From Halieaceae bacterium (GTDB lineage: Bacteria > Pseudomonadota > Gammaproteobacteria > Pseudomonadales > Halieaceae): a stretch of DNA of 8,492 nucleotides. The stretch is taken from positions 1-8,492 of the forward strand of contig WTHO01000016.1 of assembly GCA_011523115.1 (NCBI GenBank). Reading direction: 5' to 3'. The translations under genes and the position numbers were made by a program. Positions 1-6,866 of the stretch are shown piece by piece; positions within the stretch are counted from its first letter, which is position 1, and the number at the start of each line of letters is the position of its first letter. The notes beneath the pieces were generated by a model that saw only the letters and a list, made by a program, of their open reading frames with translations, was not told the DNA's origin and searched no databases.

Positions 1-829
1 GGCTCACCTCGCTCAGTTCCAGTGTTCTGGCGGGTTTGAACGCTTCGATATAGACGTAGTGCACACCAAAAGCTGACGTCACTGGCCCAACCCATCCCGC
101 CTGCGTCGGCGTCATCGCGGCAAGCTGCTCGCTGAAACTGGCGCCAAAGACTCTGGCTATCTGATCTGGGCTCTGCTCTCTAAAGGTGTAGCCCGATAAG
201 AAAGGCGAGCCCAACATGCGGGCCGCTTCCGGATTCATATTCTCAGCATTGACGCTACTGACCAATGCACCCATCTCCTCAGAGCGCTCATCCGTCAGAA
301 AGACGTGACTAAACGTATACCGGGCCGGCTCACGCCACATTTCCAAGTCACGCTCGTAACGGGATTGAATGTCGCTCTCGGTTGGGCGCGCGACCGCCGT
401 CGTCGCGACAATCAGTCGCTCCATAATTTGCACCAGGCGCCGGCGAATCACCTCATCCGTAAGATGTAAACGGAGGGCGTAGCCTTGCTCCAGAAGCGCT
501 TGATCAGTGGCCTTGGATTGCGCATCCAGGAAGCGCATGTTCCGGATGATGCGCTGTTCAACCGCCGCATCGCGAAACTGCAATTCACGCAGCACAGCCT
601 CTCGGAACAGTAGCTCATCCCGCAGCTCGGTCTCCACAAATCGCGACAGCAACTCGGGACTGACCGATCCCTGAGCAAACCGCGCATAGTTCTCCACCAT
701 CGCAGCCAGGCGCTCGGCATTGGGCGGACCCAACACAGGTTTAGGCTCAGGAAACAGGCGCTGGCCAGCCATAAACAAGAGCAGGCCCAGCACGAAGAAC
801 TGCAACCACGGTTGTCTCAGGATGTTAAT
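1..829 (-). CDS. Membrane-anchored PpiC/parvulin-like peptidyl-prolyl isomerase (3' end beyond window)
   Basis: Reading the minus strand gives 276 codons open to the left edge with no stop, so the C-terminus is missing. Residues about 9-22 (LQFFVLGLLLFMAG) form a single hydrophobic anchor close behind a short ILRQPW start, typical of inner-membrane-anchored periplasmic parvulin-like proteins. Residues about 37-165 are rich in charged helices, and a rotamase-like domain follows at about 170-265: SHVFLTD near 174 and GWVGPVTSAFGVHYVYIEAF near 245 match the last strands of parvulins (G-P-x-x-S-x-F-G-x-H). Known members help fold or hold envelope proteins; enzyme activity here is not shown. From memory, this family often starts with a LLREPxLxFLLLG-like segment, which supports a start at 829, where the codon is ATT rather than ATG. 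The first conventional start, TTG at 805, would remove the conserved ILRQPW. It lies 29 bases after the ydjA-like gene on the same strand. Product moderately sure; exact start uncertain. Confidence 0.78.
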   Translation of the reverse strand, partial: MNILRQPWLQFFVLGLLLFMAGQRLFPEPKPVLGPPNAERLAAMVENYARFAQGSVSPELLSRFVETELRDELLFREAVLRELQFRDAAVEQRIIRNMRFLDAQSKATDQALLEQGYALRLHLTDEVIRRRLVQIMERLIVATTAVARPTESDIQSRYERDLEMWREPARYTFSHVFLTDERSEEMGALVSSVNAENMNPEAARMLGSPFLSGYTFREQSPDQIARVFGASFSEQLAAMTPTQAGWVGPVTSAFGVHYVYIEAFKPARTLELSEVS

Positions 830-842
830 GCCAACGCTCTCC
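827..842 (-). promoter_or_regulatory. Ribosome binding site with probable ATT start codon
   Basis: On the minus strand GGAGAG (842-837) lies 7 bases before an ATT codon (829-827) that opens the parvulin-like frame. This is ideal Shine-Dalgarno spacing. The frame has no ATG, GTG or TTG between this point and TTG at 805, which has no comparable ribosome site and would cut off conserved N-terminal residues. The ATT choice is inference from spacing and family resemblance. Confidence 0.5.
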
Positions 843-858
843 GAATCGTGGCGCGATT

Positions 859-1410
859 TTAAAAATACCGCACGAAAGATTCGAGTGGTTCTTCGGGCAG
901 TAACTTGCTTGGGCCCTCGCGGGTGCCAAGGTACAAAAACCCGATCACCTCGTCACCCACGTCTCCACCCAATGCCTCCACCACGTTGGGGTCCGTAGCA
1001 TACCCCCCGGTGCGCCATACGCAGCCATACCCGAGGGCATCGGCTGCCAGCTGCGCTGCGTGAAGCGCAGCCGCTACCGCATGACCTTGCTCATCCCGAG
1101 AAATCTTCTCGTGCGCAACAGGGTGCAGCAGTCCTGCCAGCACCAGAGGCGCGCGAAGCGGTGCGTTCAGCGCTTTGGTCAATTGGGCTTCATCGGAGAT
1201 GCCGCGAATAACAAGGCTATCGCGAAAACATTGGCCCAGCAGTTCACGGCGGTCACCGGCGATCACGACGAAACGCCAAGGGCGCAAGCGGCCATGATCG
1301 GGGGCCCGCATCGCCGCCCGCAAAATCGTCTCTAGCTCTGCTTCGTCAGGTCCCGGAGCAACGAGTCGCGGGTGTGAGTTTCGATTGAGGAGCGTCTCGA
1401 TGGCAGACAT
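859..1410 (-). CDS. ydjA: YdjA-like NAD(P)H nitroreductase
   Basis: The 183-residue product resembles E. coli YdjA along its full length as I remember it, and the length is the same. Shared landmarks are NRNSHPRL near residue 9 (the N-terminal FMN-phosphate contact region), ILRAAMRAPDHGRLRPWRF near 32 (YdjA has RAPDHKSMQPW), NAPLRAPLVL in the middle, GYGCVWRTGG, and the C-terminal IGFLYLGT and FVRYF. These proteins are small homodimeric FMN flavoenzymes that use NAD(P)H; the natural substrate is unknown. I chose the ATG at 1410 because it gives the YdjA length, with a GGAA 9 bases upstream. An in-frame ATG at 1431 would add seven residues and has no better ribosome site. It starts 45 bases after the fabY-like stop and ends 29 bases before the parvulin-like gene, so the three are probably co-transcribed. 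It belongs to a different subfamily from the nitroreductase at 6867-7544. Confidence 0.9.
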   Translation of the reverse strand: MSAIETLLNRNSHPRLVAPGPDEAELETILRAAMRAPDHGRLRPWRFVVIAGDRRELLGQCFRDSLVIRGISDEAQLTKALNAPLRAPLVLAGLLHPVAHEKISRDEQGHAVAAALHAAQLAADALGYGCVWRTGGYATDPNVVEALGGDVGDEVIGFLYLGTREGPSKLLPEEPLESFVRYF

Positions 1411-1455
1411 GTACTGGGATTCCGGGGGCATTCTCGACCGGTGGCACTATAGCAG

Positions 1456-3288
1456 TCAGTCGAGGCGCCATGTTTCGGGGGCACGGCTTTGCAGCGTAAT
1501 TAATTTGTCACCCAGCTCGATTGCCGTGTCGCTGACGGATACCGCTTTGTCGTCGACCACTCCCTCATCGAATCGATAGGTAGGTGACCATTCTCCCGCC
1601 AGCCGCTTGAGCTCCAGGGTCGACTGCGCCTCCAGTGTCGCCTCACATCGGTCTCGCCAAGCGCGCAGCGCTTTCTCGCCATGATGCTGGCGCAACAGAC
1701 CTTCGGTGGTGGTTGGACTCAACAGCGCCGCCGTGGCGTTGTTGCCGCCAAAGCCCTTACTGTTAATCAACGCGTAGTCGCGATCAGATCCATCACGTTC
1801 CTGCATCGCAAAGCCGAGGCTCTTGGTCGCCACATCGTCTGCCAGCGCGTCAATGGTATTGATCCGGGGGATCACGCCATGCTGCCAAATCCCCAGGGTT
1901 GCCGTCAGCTGATCCCCGGCAGCCGCCGCCAGCGAGTGGCCCACATAGCTCTTTATCGCCGCGACCGGCCATTCTGACACGCCAAACGCCTGGGCCACTT
2001 TGCTCAGCAACGTCGACTCGGTGACCCGGTTCTGGGGCGTACCGGTGCCATGGGCTTGAACCATACCCCGGTGACGGAGTCTCTCATCGCCCAGGATGCC
2101 TCTTACCGTCGCAACGCTCTCGGCGACGGTCAAATAGTTGCCCGCACCTGGACCCGATATGGATTTTTTTGCGCCGTCGGCTCGCACGCTGACGCAGGGG
2201 GCGCTCGCCAGAATGGGTGCACCTAACTCCAACGCCAGAGCGTCGTCCATCAAAATAACCACTTGCGCAGACTCGGCCATGGTGAAGCCACAGTTATCAC
2301 CAAATGGCCGACAGGCGCGACGGTTGTCGGGTTGCGCATCCTCGTTCAGGCCATCGAGTTGCCGCAGACCTTTATCGGTGGCCAAGGCGCCCATCGCCAC
2401 ATAGCCGTCCATCACCTCGATATTGACCGGCGCTTCCGCCGCACCCACGATCGCGATGCGGGAGCGTCCGGCACGGATGTCCTCGATCCCCAGGCGCAGG
2501 TTGTATAAAAAGGTGGCGCAGGCGCCCAGCGCCGGGCCAGTTGAACTCAAGCTGCCCAAAACGTAAGCGCTGATAAAATCTCCGGGCATCTCCGCAAACC
2601 CAAAGGGGCACTGTTTTGAGCTCACCCGGCGTCCTTTTGACCGCGCGCTCAACATCCCGCCATAACCTGCTTCATCGAGCTGCCCCATCGCACCGGAGAC
2701 GTAAACGCTGACGGCATCTGAGGGCACTGACTGTGACAGCGTGTCCCAATCAATGCCCAAATCGGCCAGCGCATCAGACATGGCAAACACCGTCATTTGC
2801 AGTGCACGGGGATGGTTGCGCGAGGGGTACAGTGCACCCGGGTTAAAGCCTGTAGGAAGTTGCCCGGCGCTGCTGACATCAAATCGCCGCGTGCTGGGGA
2901 GCATGACTTCGGCGCCTGGCGGGAGCGTCGCTAACACCCGTTTACCCTCAGTGATCTCGCATCGCGCATCGATCACCGCCCCCTCGCCGATGCCCCCTGG
3001 CACATATTCAAAGATGGCTTCCGATTGACCGGTCTCTAGGCTCGCCCGTCGGTGCCAGCGCACAGCTTTATAGTCAAACCAGTCCGGTTCTATCTCGCGA
3101 ACGAGGGTGTGGTTCAGGATCTGGGTGGCATCCGCTATCCCCATCATTTGCGCGAGTGCGCCTGTGGTGGCATTGCGGTCCTCCGAGGACAGTTGGCTCC
3201 AGATCATGCGGCGATAGGCATGTCGTCGGGAAGTCCGACCCGCGCTGTTCACGCCGCCCGCTGCCACTAAAACCGGTAATCCAAGCAT
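1456..3288 (-). CDS. fabY: FabY-type beta-ketoacyl-ACP synthase
   Basis: A 610-residue thiolase-fold condensing enzyme resembling FabY of Pseudomonas aeruginosa (PA5174, about 634 residues), which starts fatty acid synthesis by condensing acetyl-CoA with malonyl-ACP. Family marks are the opening MLGLPVLVAAGGVNSAGR, the ILNHTLVREIE segment near 57, and the C-terminal tail containing YRFDE and SDTAIEL. The catalytic Cys-His-His set is present: C257 in GPALGACATF, H413 in QAHGTGTP and H451 in IKSYVGHS, with the supporting K446 and the glycine-rich loop KGFGGNN near 511. It has the KAS I/II triad rather than the Cys-His-Asn of FabH. The start at 3288 has GGAGA just upstream and matches the family's N-terminus; the frame stays open to 3600, but that part overlaps the divergent regulator and has no family resemblance. 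It leads the ydjA-like/parvulin-like operon. The family is secure; use of acetyl-CoA as the primer is carried over from FabY. Confidence 0.9.
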   Translation of the reverse strand: MLGLPVLVAAGGVNSAGRTSRRHAYRRMIWSQLSSEDRNATTGALAQMMGIADATQILNHTLVREIEPDWFDYKAVRWHRRASLETGQSEAIFEYVPGGIGEGAVIDARCEITEGKRVLATLPPGAEVMLPSTRRFDVSSAGQLPTGFNPGALYPSRNHPRALQMTVFAMSDALADLGIDWDTLSQSVPSDAVSVYVSGAMGQLDEAGYGGMLSARSKGRRVSSKQCPFGFAEMPGDFISAYVLGSLSSTGPALGACATFLYNLRLGIEDIRAGRSRIAIVGAAEAPVNIEVMDGYVAMGALATDKGLRQLDGLNEDAQPDNRRACRPFGDNCGFTMAESAQVVILMDDALALELGAPILASAPCVSVRADGAKKSISGPGAGNYLTVAESVATVRGILGDERLRHRGMVQAHGTGTPQNRVTESTLLSKVAQAFGVSEWPVAAIKSYVGHSLAAAAGDQLTATLGIWQHGVIPRINTIDALADDVATKSLGFAMQERDGSDRDYALINSKGFGGNNATAALLSPTTTEGLLRQHHGEKALRAWRDRCEATLEAQSTLELKRLAGEWSPTYRFDEGVVDDKAVSVSDTAIELGDKLITLQSRAPETWRLD

Positions 3289-3297
3289 GATGTCTCC
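3286..3297 (-). promoter_or_regulatory. Ribosome binding site setting the fabY-like start
   Basis: GGAGA (3297-3293 on the minus strand) ends 4 bases before the ATG at 3288-3286. This fixes the start within a frame that stays open for another 104 codons upstream. Confidence 0.6.
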
Positions 3298-3352
3298 GAC
3301 TTTTACGAGGCTCTCCCACCGGAGGTGCCCCAGAAAGCCATGCAGTCTACGC

Positions 3353-3381
3353 TCGACAGCGACTTTTTCTATGCGTATAAC
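3353..3381 (+). promoter_or_regulatory. Candidate sigma-70 promoter of the GlxA-type regulator
   Basis: TCGACA (3353-3358) and TATAAC (3376-3381) are separated by exactly 17 bases; each differs from the consensus hexamer at one position. Transcription would begin near 3388, only a few bases before the ATG at 3392. It lies in the divergent gap upstream of the fabY-like gene, within a local AT-rich patch (3376-3394), so factors bound here could affect both directions. ATAA (3377-3380) and TTAT (3390-3393) form a very short dyad around it. Sequence match only. Confidence 0.42.
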
Positions 3382-3391
3382 GCCATATATT

Positions 3392-4405
3392 ATGACGATC
3401 ACGCCAAAAGGGCGGGCAGAACTCCACATTGCTGCCCTGACGCATGAAGACATGCTCGCGTCTTCCATCGCGCTACCGCTGGAGATTCTCACCGGCGCGG
3501 CGCAAGCGCTCGGTCGATCCAGCGCGCATCGCCTCAATGTCTCGTGTTTCAGCAGTAAGGGTGGCGCACTCCCCGTCGGCGCCGGTCTCTCGGTGGGCAC
3601 CCGCCCTCTCTCTGAATTTCAGGATGCCGATCTGCTCATTGTTCCCGCCATCTGGCGTCAACCCCAACGGGTGCTCCGACGTCACGCCGAGCAGATTAGG
3701 GTGATCAAAAGGCACATTGAGGCCGACCGACTCACTATCAGTGTCGGTTCGGGTAGCTTTCTCCTTGCCGAGACCGGGGCGATGCGCGGGCGATCAATGA
3801 CCACGCACTGGCAATGGTTCGACGCCTTCGCGCGACGCTACCCTGCCGTCAACCTTGAGCGACGACAATTGATCACGCAATCCGGGGCCGTGTTCTGTGT
3901 CGGCAGCGTGAACTCCGTGGCAGACCTCATGATCTATCTGTGTGGCGAGATTTTCTCCCAGCGCGTCGCGCGCCACATCGAGAGCCAGTTCTCGCCCGAG
4001 ATTAGACAGCGGTTCTCCCCCTCCCCTCTGGGCTCTCCGAGAGATCTTCACCCCGACGAGTTGATTGCAGACGCCCAGTCCGAGCTGATGAAGGACCTCC
4101 GTGTGCCGCTGTGCATACCGAAGCTCGCGTCGATGTTGGACATCAGTAGCCGAACGCTGATACGACGGTTCAAATCGGCAACGGGCGTCACGATCAGCGC
4201 CTATCTCCGCGAGCGCCGACTGGATGAGGCCCAGTCGTTATTGCGCAGGACAAACCTTTCCGTGACCGAGGTCGGGAGCGCGGTTGGGCATCCCGACCCG
4301 TCACACTTCACGCGCACGTTCAGGGAGCAGACGGGCCTGACCCCCACAGCATACCGAGCTGCAGTCCGGCAGAAAGCCTTCGAAGCCATAGACAGCTCCA
4401 CGTGA
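3392..4405 (+). CDS. GlxA-type AraC-family transcriptional regulator (DJ-1/PfpI-like domain plus HTH)
   Basis: The 337-residue product has two parts. Residues about 8-190 form a DJ-1/PfpI-like domain: ELHIAALTHEDMLASSIALPLEIL, then DADLLIVPAIW, the elbow ISVGSGSFLLAETGAMRGR, and THWQWFDAFARRYP. The last 85 or so residues are an AraC/XylS double helix-turn-helix: PLCIPKLASMLDISSRTLIRRFK for the first, then LSVTEVGSAVGHPDPSHFTRTFRE and TPTAYR. The elbow has Gly-Ser where catalytic DJ-1 relatives and many regulators carry Cys, so it is presumably a ligand sensor rather than an enzyme. Start choice: ATG at 3392 fits the domain edge and the candidate promoter; ATG at 3371 is in frame but would precede the predicted transcript start, and neither has a good ribosome site. 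It is divergent from the fabY-like gene and 63 bases ahead of the thiolase, so both are plausible targets. The ligand is unknown; GlxA relatives often sense nitrogenous metabolites. Confidence 0.87.
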   Translation: MTITPKGRAELHIAALTHEDMLASSIALPLEILTGAAQALGRSSAHRLNVSCFSSKGGALPVGAGLSVGTRPLSEFQDADLLIVPAIWRQPQRVLRRHAEQIRVIKRHIEADRLTISVGSGSFLLAETGAMRGRSMTTHWQWFDAFARRYPAVNLERRQLITQSGAVFCVGSVNSVADLMIYLCGEIFSQRVARHIESQFSPEIRQRFSPSPLGSPRDLHPDELIADAQSELMKDLRVPLCIPKLASMLDISSRTLIRRFKSATGVTISAYLRERRLDEAQSLLRRTNLSVTEVGSAVGHPDPSHFTRTFREQTGLTPTAYRAAVRQKAFEAIDSST

Positions 4406-4468
4406 GCTTGCAGGCCTCTCGCACTTCGGGCTAAATGCCCGCCCTAACCGAATTTGAGACCGCAATCC

Positions 4469-5644
4469 ATGACCGATGTGATGATTATCGATGGCGCCCG
4501 GACCCCCATGGGCGGGTTGTTGGGTGATCTTGCCGACGCGACAGCCAACGAGCTGGGTACCACGGCCATTAGCGCGACTCTGGAGCGCTCCGGTGCCAGA
4601 GCCGACGCAATTGACGAGGTGTTCATGGGCTGTGTGCTGCCAGCAGGCTTGAAGCAGTGCCCTGCTCGACAAGCCATGCTCGGCGCCGGTATCCCCAATA
4701 CAACAGGGGCCGTCACCATCAACAAGGCCTGTGGTAGCGGCATGCAGGCGACGATTTTTGCAGCTGACAGCATCACTGCCGGGACCAATCAGCTCGTGAT
4801 CAGCGGGGGATTGGAGAGCATGTCCAATGCGCCACAAATTCTGATGACGGGTCGTCGCGGACAGCGCCTGGGGCACAGCAAGGTGTATGACCATATGTTT
4901 CTGGATGGACTGGAGGATGCCTACACCGGGGCAGCAATGGGCACCTTTGCGCAGAAAACAGCCGACGAGCACGGGCTGACCCGGGAAGAGATGGATGCCT
5001 TCGCCATCGAGAGTTTGACTCGCGCCCAGCGTGCGATCGATGAGGGGCTGAACAGCAAAGAAATAGCCCCCGTCACGATTAAAACCCGTCGGGGTGAGCA
5101 CACGGTCACCATCGACGAACAGCCCCACAAAGCAAACCTCGAGAAGATTCCACAACTTCGACCCGCTTTTGCGGAGGGCGGCACCATTACCCCCGCCAAT
5201 TCGAGCTCTATTTCTGACGGCGCAAGCGCTTTATTACTGGCGAGTGAATCTGCAGCGAGTGCACATGGGCTCACGCCACGGGCAAGGATCGTGGCGCATG
5301 CTCGAAACAGTCTTGCACCCGAATCGTTCACGCTGGCTCCCATTGGCGCCACGGAGCAAGTGCTCGAAAAGGCGGGCTGGACGGCATCAGATGTCGACCT
5401 GTGGGAGGTCAATGAGGCATTTGCTATGGTCACGATGCTCACCACACGCGCACTTGATTTAGATCCCGCCTGCGTGAACGTGCATGGCGGTGCGTGTGCC
5501 CAGGGTCACCCTGTCGGCTCCACCGGCTCGCGCATTATCGTGACGCTGATCCATGCGCTGGAACATTACGGTAAGAAACGGGGCGTGGCGGCCCTGTGCA
5601 TCGGCGGCGGCGAAGCCACCGCAATGGCGATCGAACTGATCTGA
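4469..5644 (+). CDS. Acetyl-CoA acetyltransferase-type thiolase
   Basis: The 391-residue product has the normal thiolase length and all catalytic marks: acyl-accepting C88 in NKACGSGMQ, the NEAF box at 315-318, H347 in [11 protein letters not shown] and C377 in CIGGGEATA. This fits the Cys-His-Cys set of biosynthetic thiolases (Cys89, His348, Cys378 in the Zoogloea enzyme). The reaction would be reversible condensation of two acetyl-CoA to acetoacetyl-CoA, or cleavage of a short 3-ketoacyl-Co[14 protein letters not shown] at the N-terminus favours acetyl-CoA C-acetyltransferase over long-chain FadA. The ATG at 4469 gives the family N-terminus; an in-frame TTG at 4454 would add five residues. 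The ribosome site is weak (GAGAC about 8 bases before). It lies between the regulator and ribBA-like gene and is probably co-transcribed with the latter (21-base gap). Chain-length preference cannot be read from sequence; the 336-351 loop ([16 protein letters not shown]) has Cys-Ala-Gln where many have Ile-Ala-Leu. Confidence 0.92.
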   Translation: MTDVMIIDGARTPMGGLLGDLADATANELGTTAISATLERSGARADAIDEVFMGCVLPAGLKQCPARQAMLGAGIPNTTGAVTINKACGSGMQATIFAADSITAGTNQLVISGGLESMSNAPQILMTGRRGQRLGHSKVYDHMFLDGLEDAYTGAAMGTFAQKTADEHGLTREEMDAFAIESLTRAQRAIDEGLNSKEIAPVTIKTRRGEHTVTIDEQPHKANLEKIPQLRPAFAEGGTITPANSSSISDGASALLLASESAASAHGLTPRARIVAHARNSLAPESFTLAPIGATEQVLEKAGWTASDVDLWEVNEAFAMVTMLTTRALDLDPACVNVHGGACAQGHPVGSTGSRIIVTLIHALEHYGKKRGVAALCIGGGEATAMAIELI

Positions 5645-5665
5645 CGTGGATGACTGATCACCCCC

Positions 5666-6775
5666 ATGCTTAGCGACATCCCAACACTGCTTGACGACAT
5701 CAGCGCTGGCCGCATGGTCATTCTGATGGACGACGAGGATCGGGAAAACGAAGGCGACTTGATCATTGCCGCGGAGAAGATCACCCCGGCGGTTGTCAAC
5801 TTCTTCGCCACGGAAGCCTGCGGCCTTATCTGCATGCCGATTACCCCAGAACGCGCGAGGCAACTGAATCTGCCGCTGATGGTTCGCGACAACCGCTCAC
5901 AACACGAGACCAATTTCACGGTTTCGATTGATGCCACATCACAAGTGGGACCTGGGATCAGCGCAGCGCAGCGCGCCCACACCATCTTGCAAGCGGTGGC
6001 GGAGGATGCAACGCCAAAAGATATTCAGCAGCCAGGACACATCTTTCCGCTGGTTGCCAAACCGGGCGGAGTGCTCAAGCGAGCGGGTCACACCGAGGCG
6101 GGTGTGGATCTGGCCCGCATGGCCGGGCTGGCGCCGGCGGCAGTGATCGTGGAGATCATGAATCCGGACGGCACGATGGCGCGCCGCCCCGAGCTAGAGA
6201 TCTTTGCCAAACAACATCAGCTCAACATGGGCACCATTGCCGACCTCATCGAGTACCGCTCGCTCCATGAGCAATCGATCGAACTTCACTGTGCTGAGCC
6301 CATTCACACCGAGTGGGGGCGCTTTGTCTTGCATACCTATCGGGATCTTATCGATGGCACTCTGCACTTTGCGCTGAGTCTTGGCGACCTGTCCGCACCC
6401 GGCCCCGTGCCGGTCCGGGTCCAGCCGATGAACACACTTCGGGATTTTTTGGGCACCCGTTTGGATGCAGACAGTGCGCCCGGCTGGTCCTACCGCGCTG
6501 CAATGAGCCACGTGGCGACGGAAGGTCGCGGGGTCGTCGTATTGCTGGGAGGGACCGAAACCTCCGACACGATTCTCGAAGACATCGACCAGCTGTTGCA
6601 TGCAGAGCAGCGACCCGCACCACCCCAAAATTACCGACTCATCGGCACCGGCGCGCAAATGCTCCGCCATCTCGGCCTGAGTGAGCTGCAGTTACTGTCA
6701 GCGCCACTGCATTTCAACGCCCTGTCGGGCTTCAACCTTCAGATCACCGATTTTCTGCCAGCTCCTGGCCGATAA
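5666..6775 (+). CDS. ribBA: RibBA-like: 3,4-dihydroxy-2-butanone-4-phosphate synthase with degenerate GTP cyclohydrolase II domain
   Basis: Residues 1-199 are a RibB (DHBP synthase) domain, which turns ribulose 5-phosphate into the four-carbon precursor of riboflavin. The acidic metal/substrate loop [10 protein letters not shown] (22-31), PGHIFPL with H125, GHTEAG with H142 and E163 are all in place; H142 and E163 are 21 apart, as in E. coli RibB. Two loops depart from the usual form: HETNFT (80-85) and [10 protein letters not shown] (94-103), where TTGISAxDR is common. Residues about 205-369 resemble GTP cyclohydrolase II, best at the end ([16 protein letters not shown], then LQLLSAP). However, the zinc-binding Cys-x10-Cys-x-Cys set is absent, since C209 is the only cysteine in this half, so cyclohydrolase activity is unlikely. 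Such hybrids are known in proteobacteria (RibB with a dead RibA domain). A stop lies in frame 15 bases before the ATG and there is no clear ribosome site, which suggests coupling to the thiolase 21 bases upstream. No FMN riboswitch precedes it and no ribH follows. Confidence 0.9.
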   Translation: MLSDIPTLLDDISAGRMVILMDDEDRENEGDLIIAAEKITPAVVNFFATEACGLICMPITPERARQLNLPLMVRDNRSQHETNFTVSIDATSQVGPGISAAQRAHTILQAVAEDATPKDIQQPGHIFPLVAKPGGVLKRAGHTEAGVDLARMAGLAPAAVIVEIMNPDGTMARRPELEIFAKQHQLNMGTIADLIEYRSLHEQSIELHCAEPIHTEWGRFVLHTYRDLIDGTLHFALSLGDLSAPGPVPVRVQPMNTLRDFLGTRLDADSAPGWSYRAAMSHVATEGRGVVVLLGGTETSDTILEDIDQLLHAEQRPAPPQNYRLIGTGAQMLRHLGLSELQLLSAPLHFNALSGFNLQITDFLPAPGR

Positions 6776-6779
6776 GGTG

Positions 6780-6828
6780 AGATCAACCAGCTATCAATGC
6801 TTGAACTTGCGTTGAGGGTAATTGATCT
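6780..6828. repeat. Nested inverted repeat between convergent genes; possible bidirectional terminator
   Basis: AGATCAA (6780-6786) pairs perfectly with TTGATCT (6822-6828). Inside it CAATGC (6795-6800) pairs with GCGTTG (6809-6814), with one wobble, around an 8-base loop. It sits in the 91-base gap between the ribBA-like stop and the stop of the nitroreductase coming the other way, where a shared terminator would be expected. No run of T follows on either strand, so it is not a standard intrinsic terminator. I see nothing else in the gap. Confidence 0.3.
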
Positions 6829-6866
6829 AAAAGCCCCATTCATCCGCAGACCTCAGTCGTGAACTC

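Noticed and set aside
448..720. A 90-codon minus-strand frame inside the parvulin-like gene.
   Set aside because: It is an out-of-frame reading of a gene whose real frame encodes a recognisable anchor and rotamase-like domain.
3289..3600. N-terminal extension of the fabY-like frame by 104 codons.
   Set aside because: It overlaps the regulator in antisense, has no family resemblance, and the ATG at 3288 has its own ribosome site and the expected N-terminal sequence.
4408..4436. TTGCAG and CTAAAT, 17 bases apart, as a promoter for the thiolase.
   Set aside because: Each hexamer matches consensus at only three of six positions.
4427..4441. Small hairpin CGGGC-TAAAT-GCCCG between regulator and thiolase as a terminator.
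   Set aside because: A five-base stem with no T-run is too weak to call; it may do nothing.
4301..5155. A 284-codon minus-strand open frame opposite the regulator end and the thiolase.
   Set aside because: It lies antisense to a thiolase with all catalytic residues intact, has no recognisable domain or ribosome site, and long antisense frames are common in GC-rich coding DNA.
5645..5665. FMN riboswitch upstream of the ribBA-like gene.
   Set aside because: Only 21 bases separate it from the thiolase; the conserved aptamer cannot fit and no such sequence is seen before the thiolase either.
5650..5673. A seven-codon open frame (MTDHPHA) overlapping the ribBA-like start as a leader peptide.
   Set aside because: It has no ribosome site and no attenuator structure, and frames this short are expected by chance. 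The thiolase stop just upstream explains translation by coupling.
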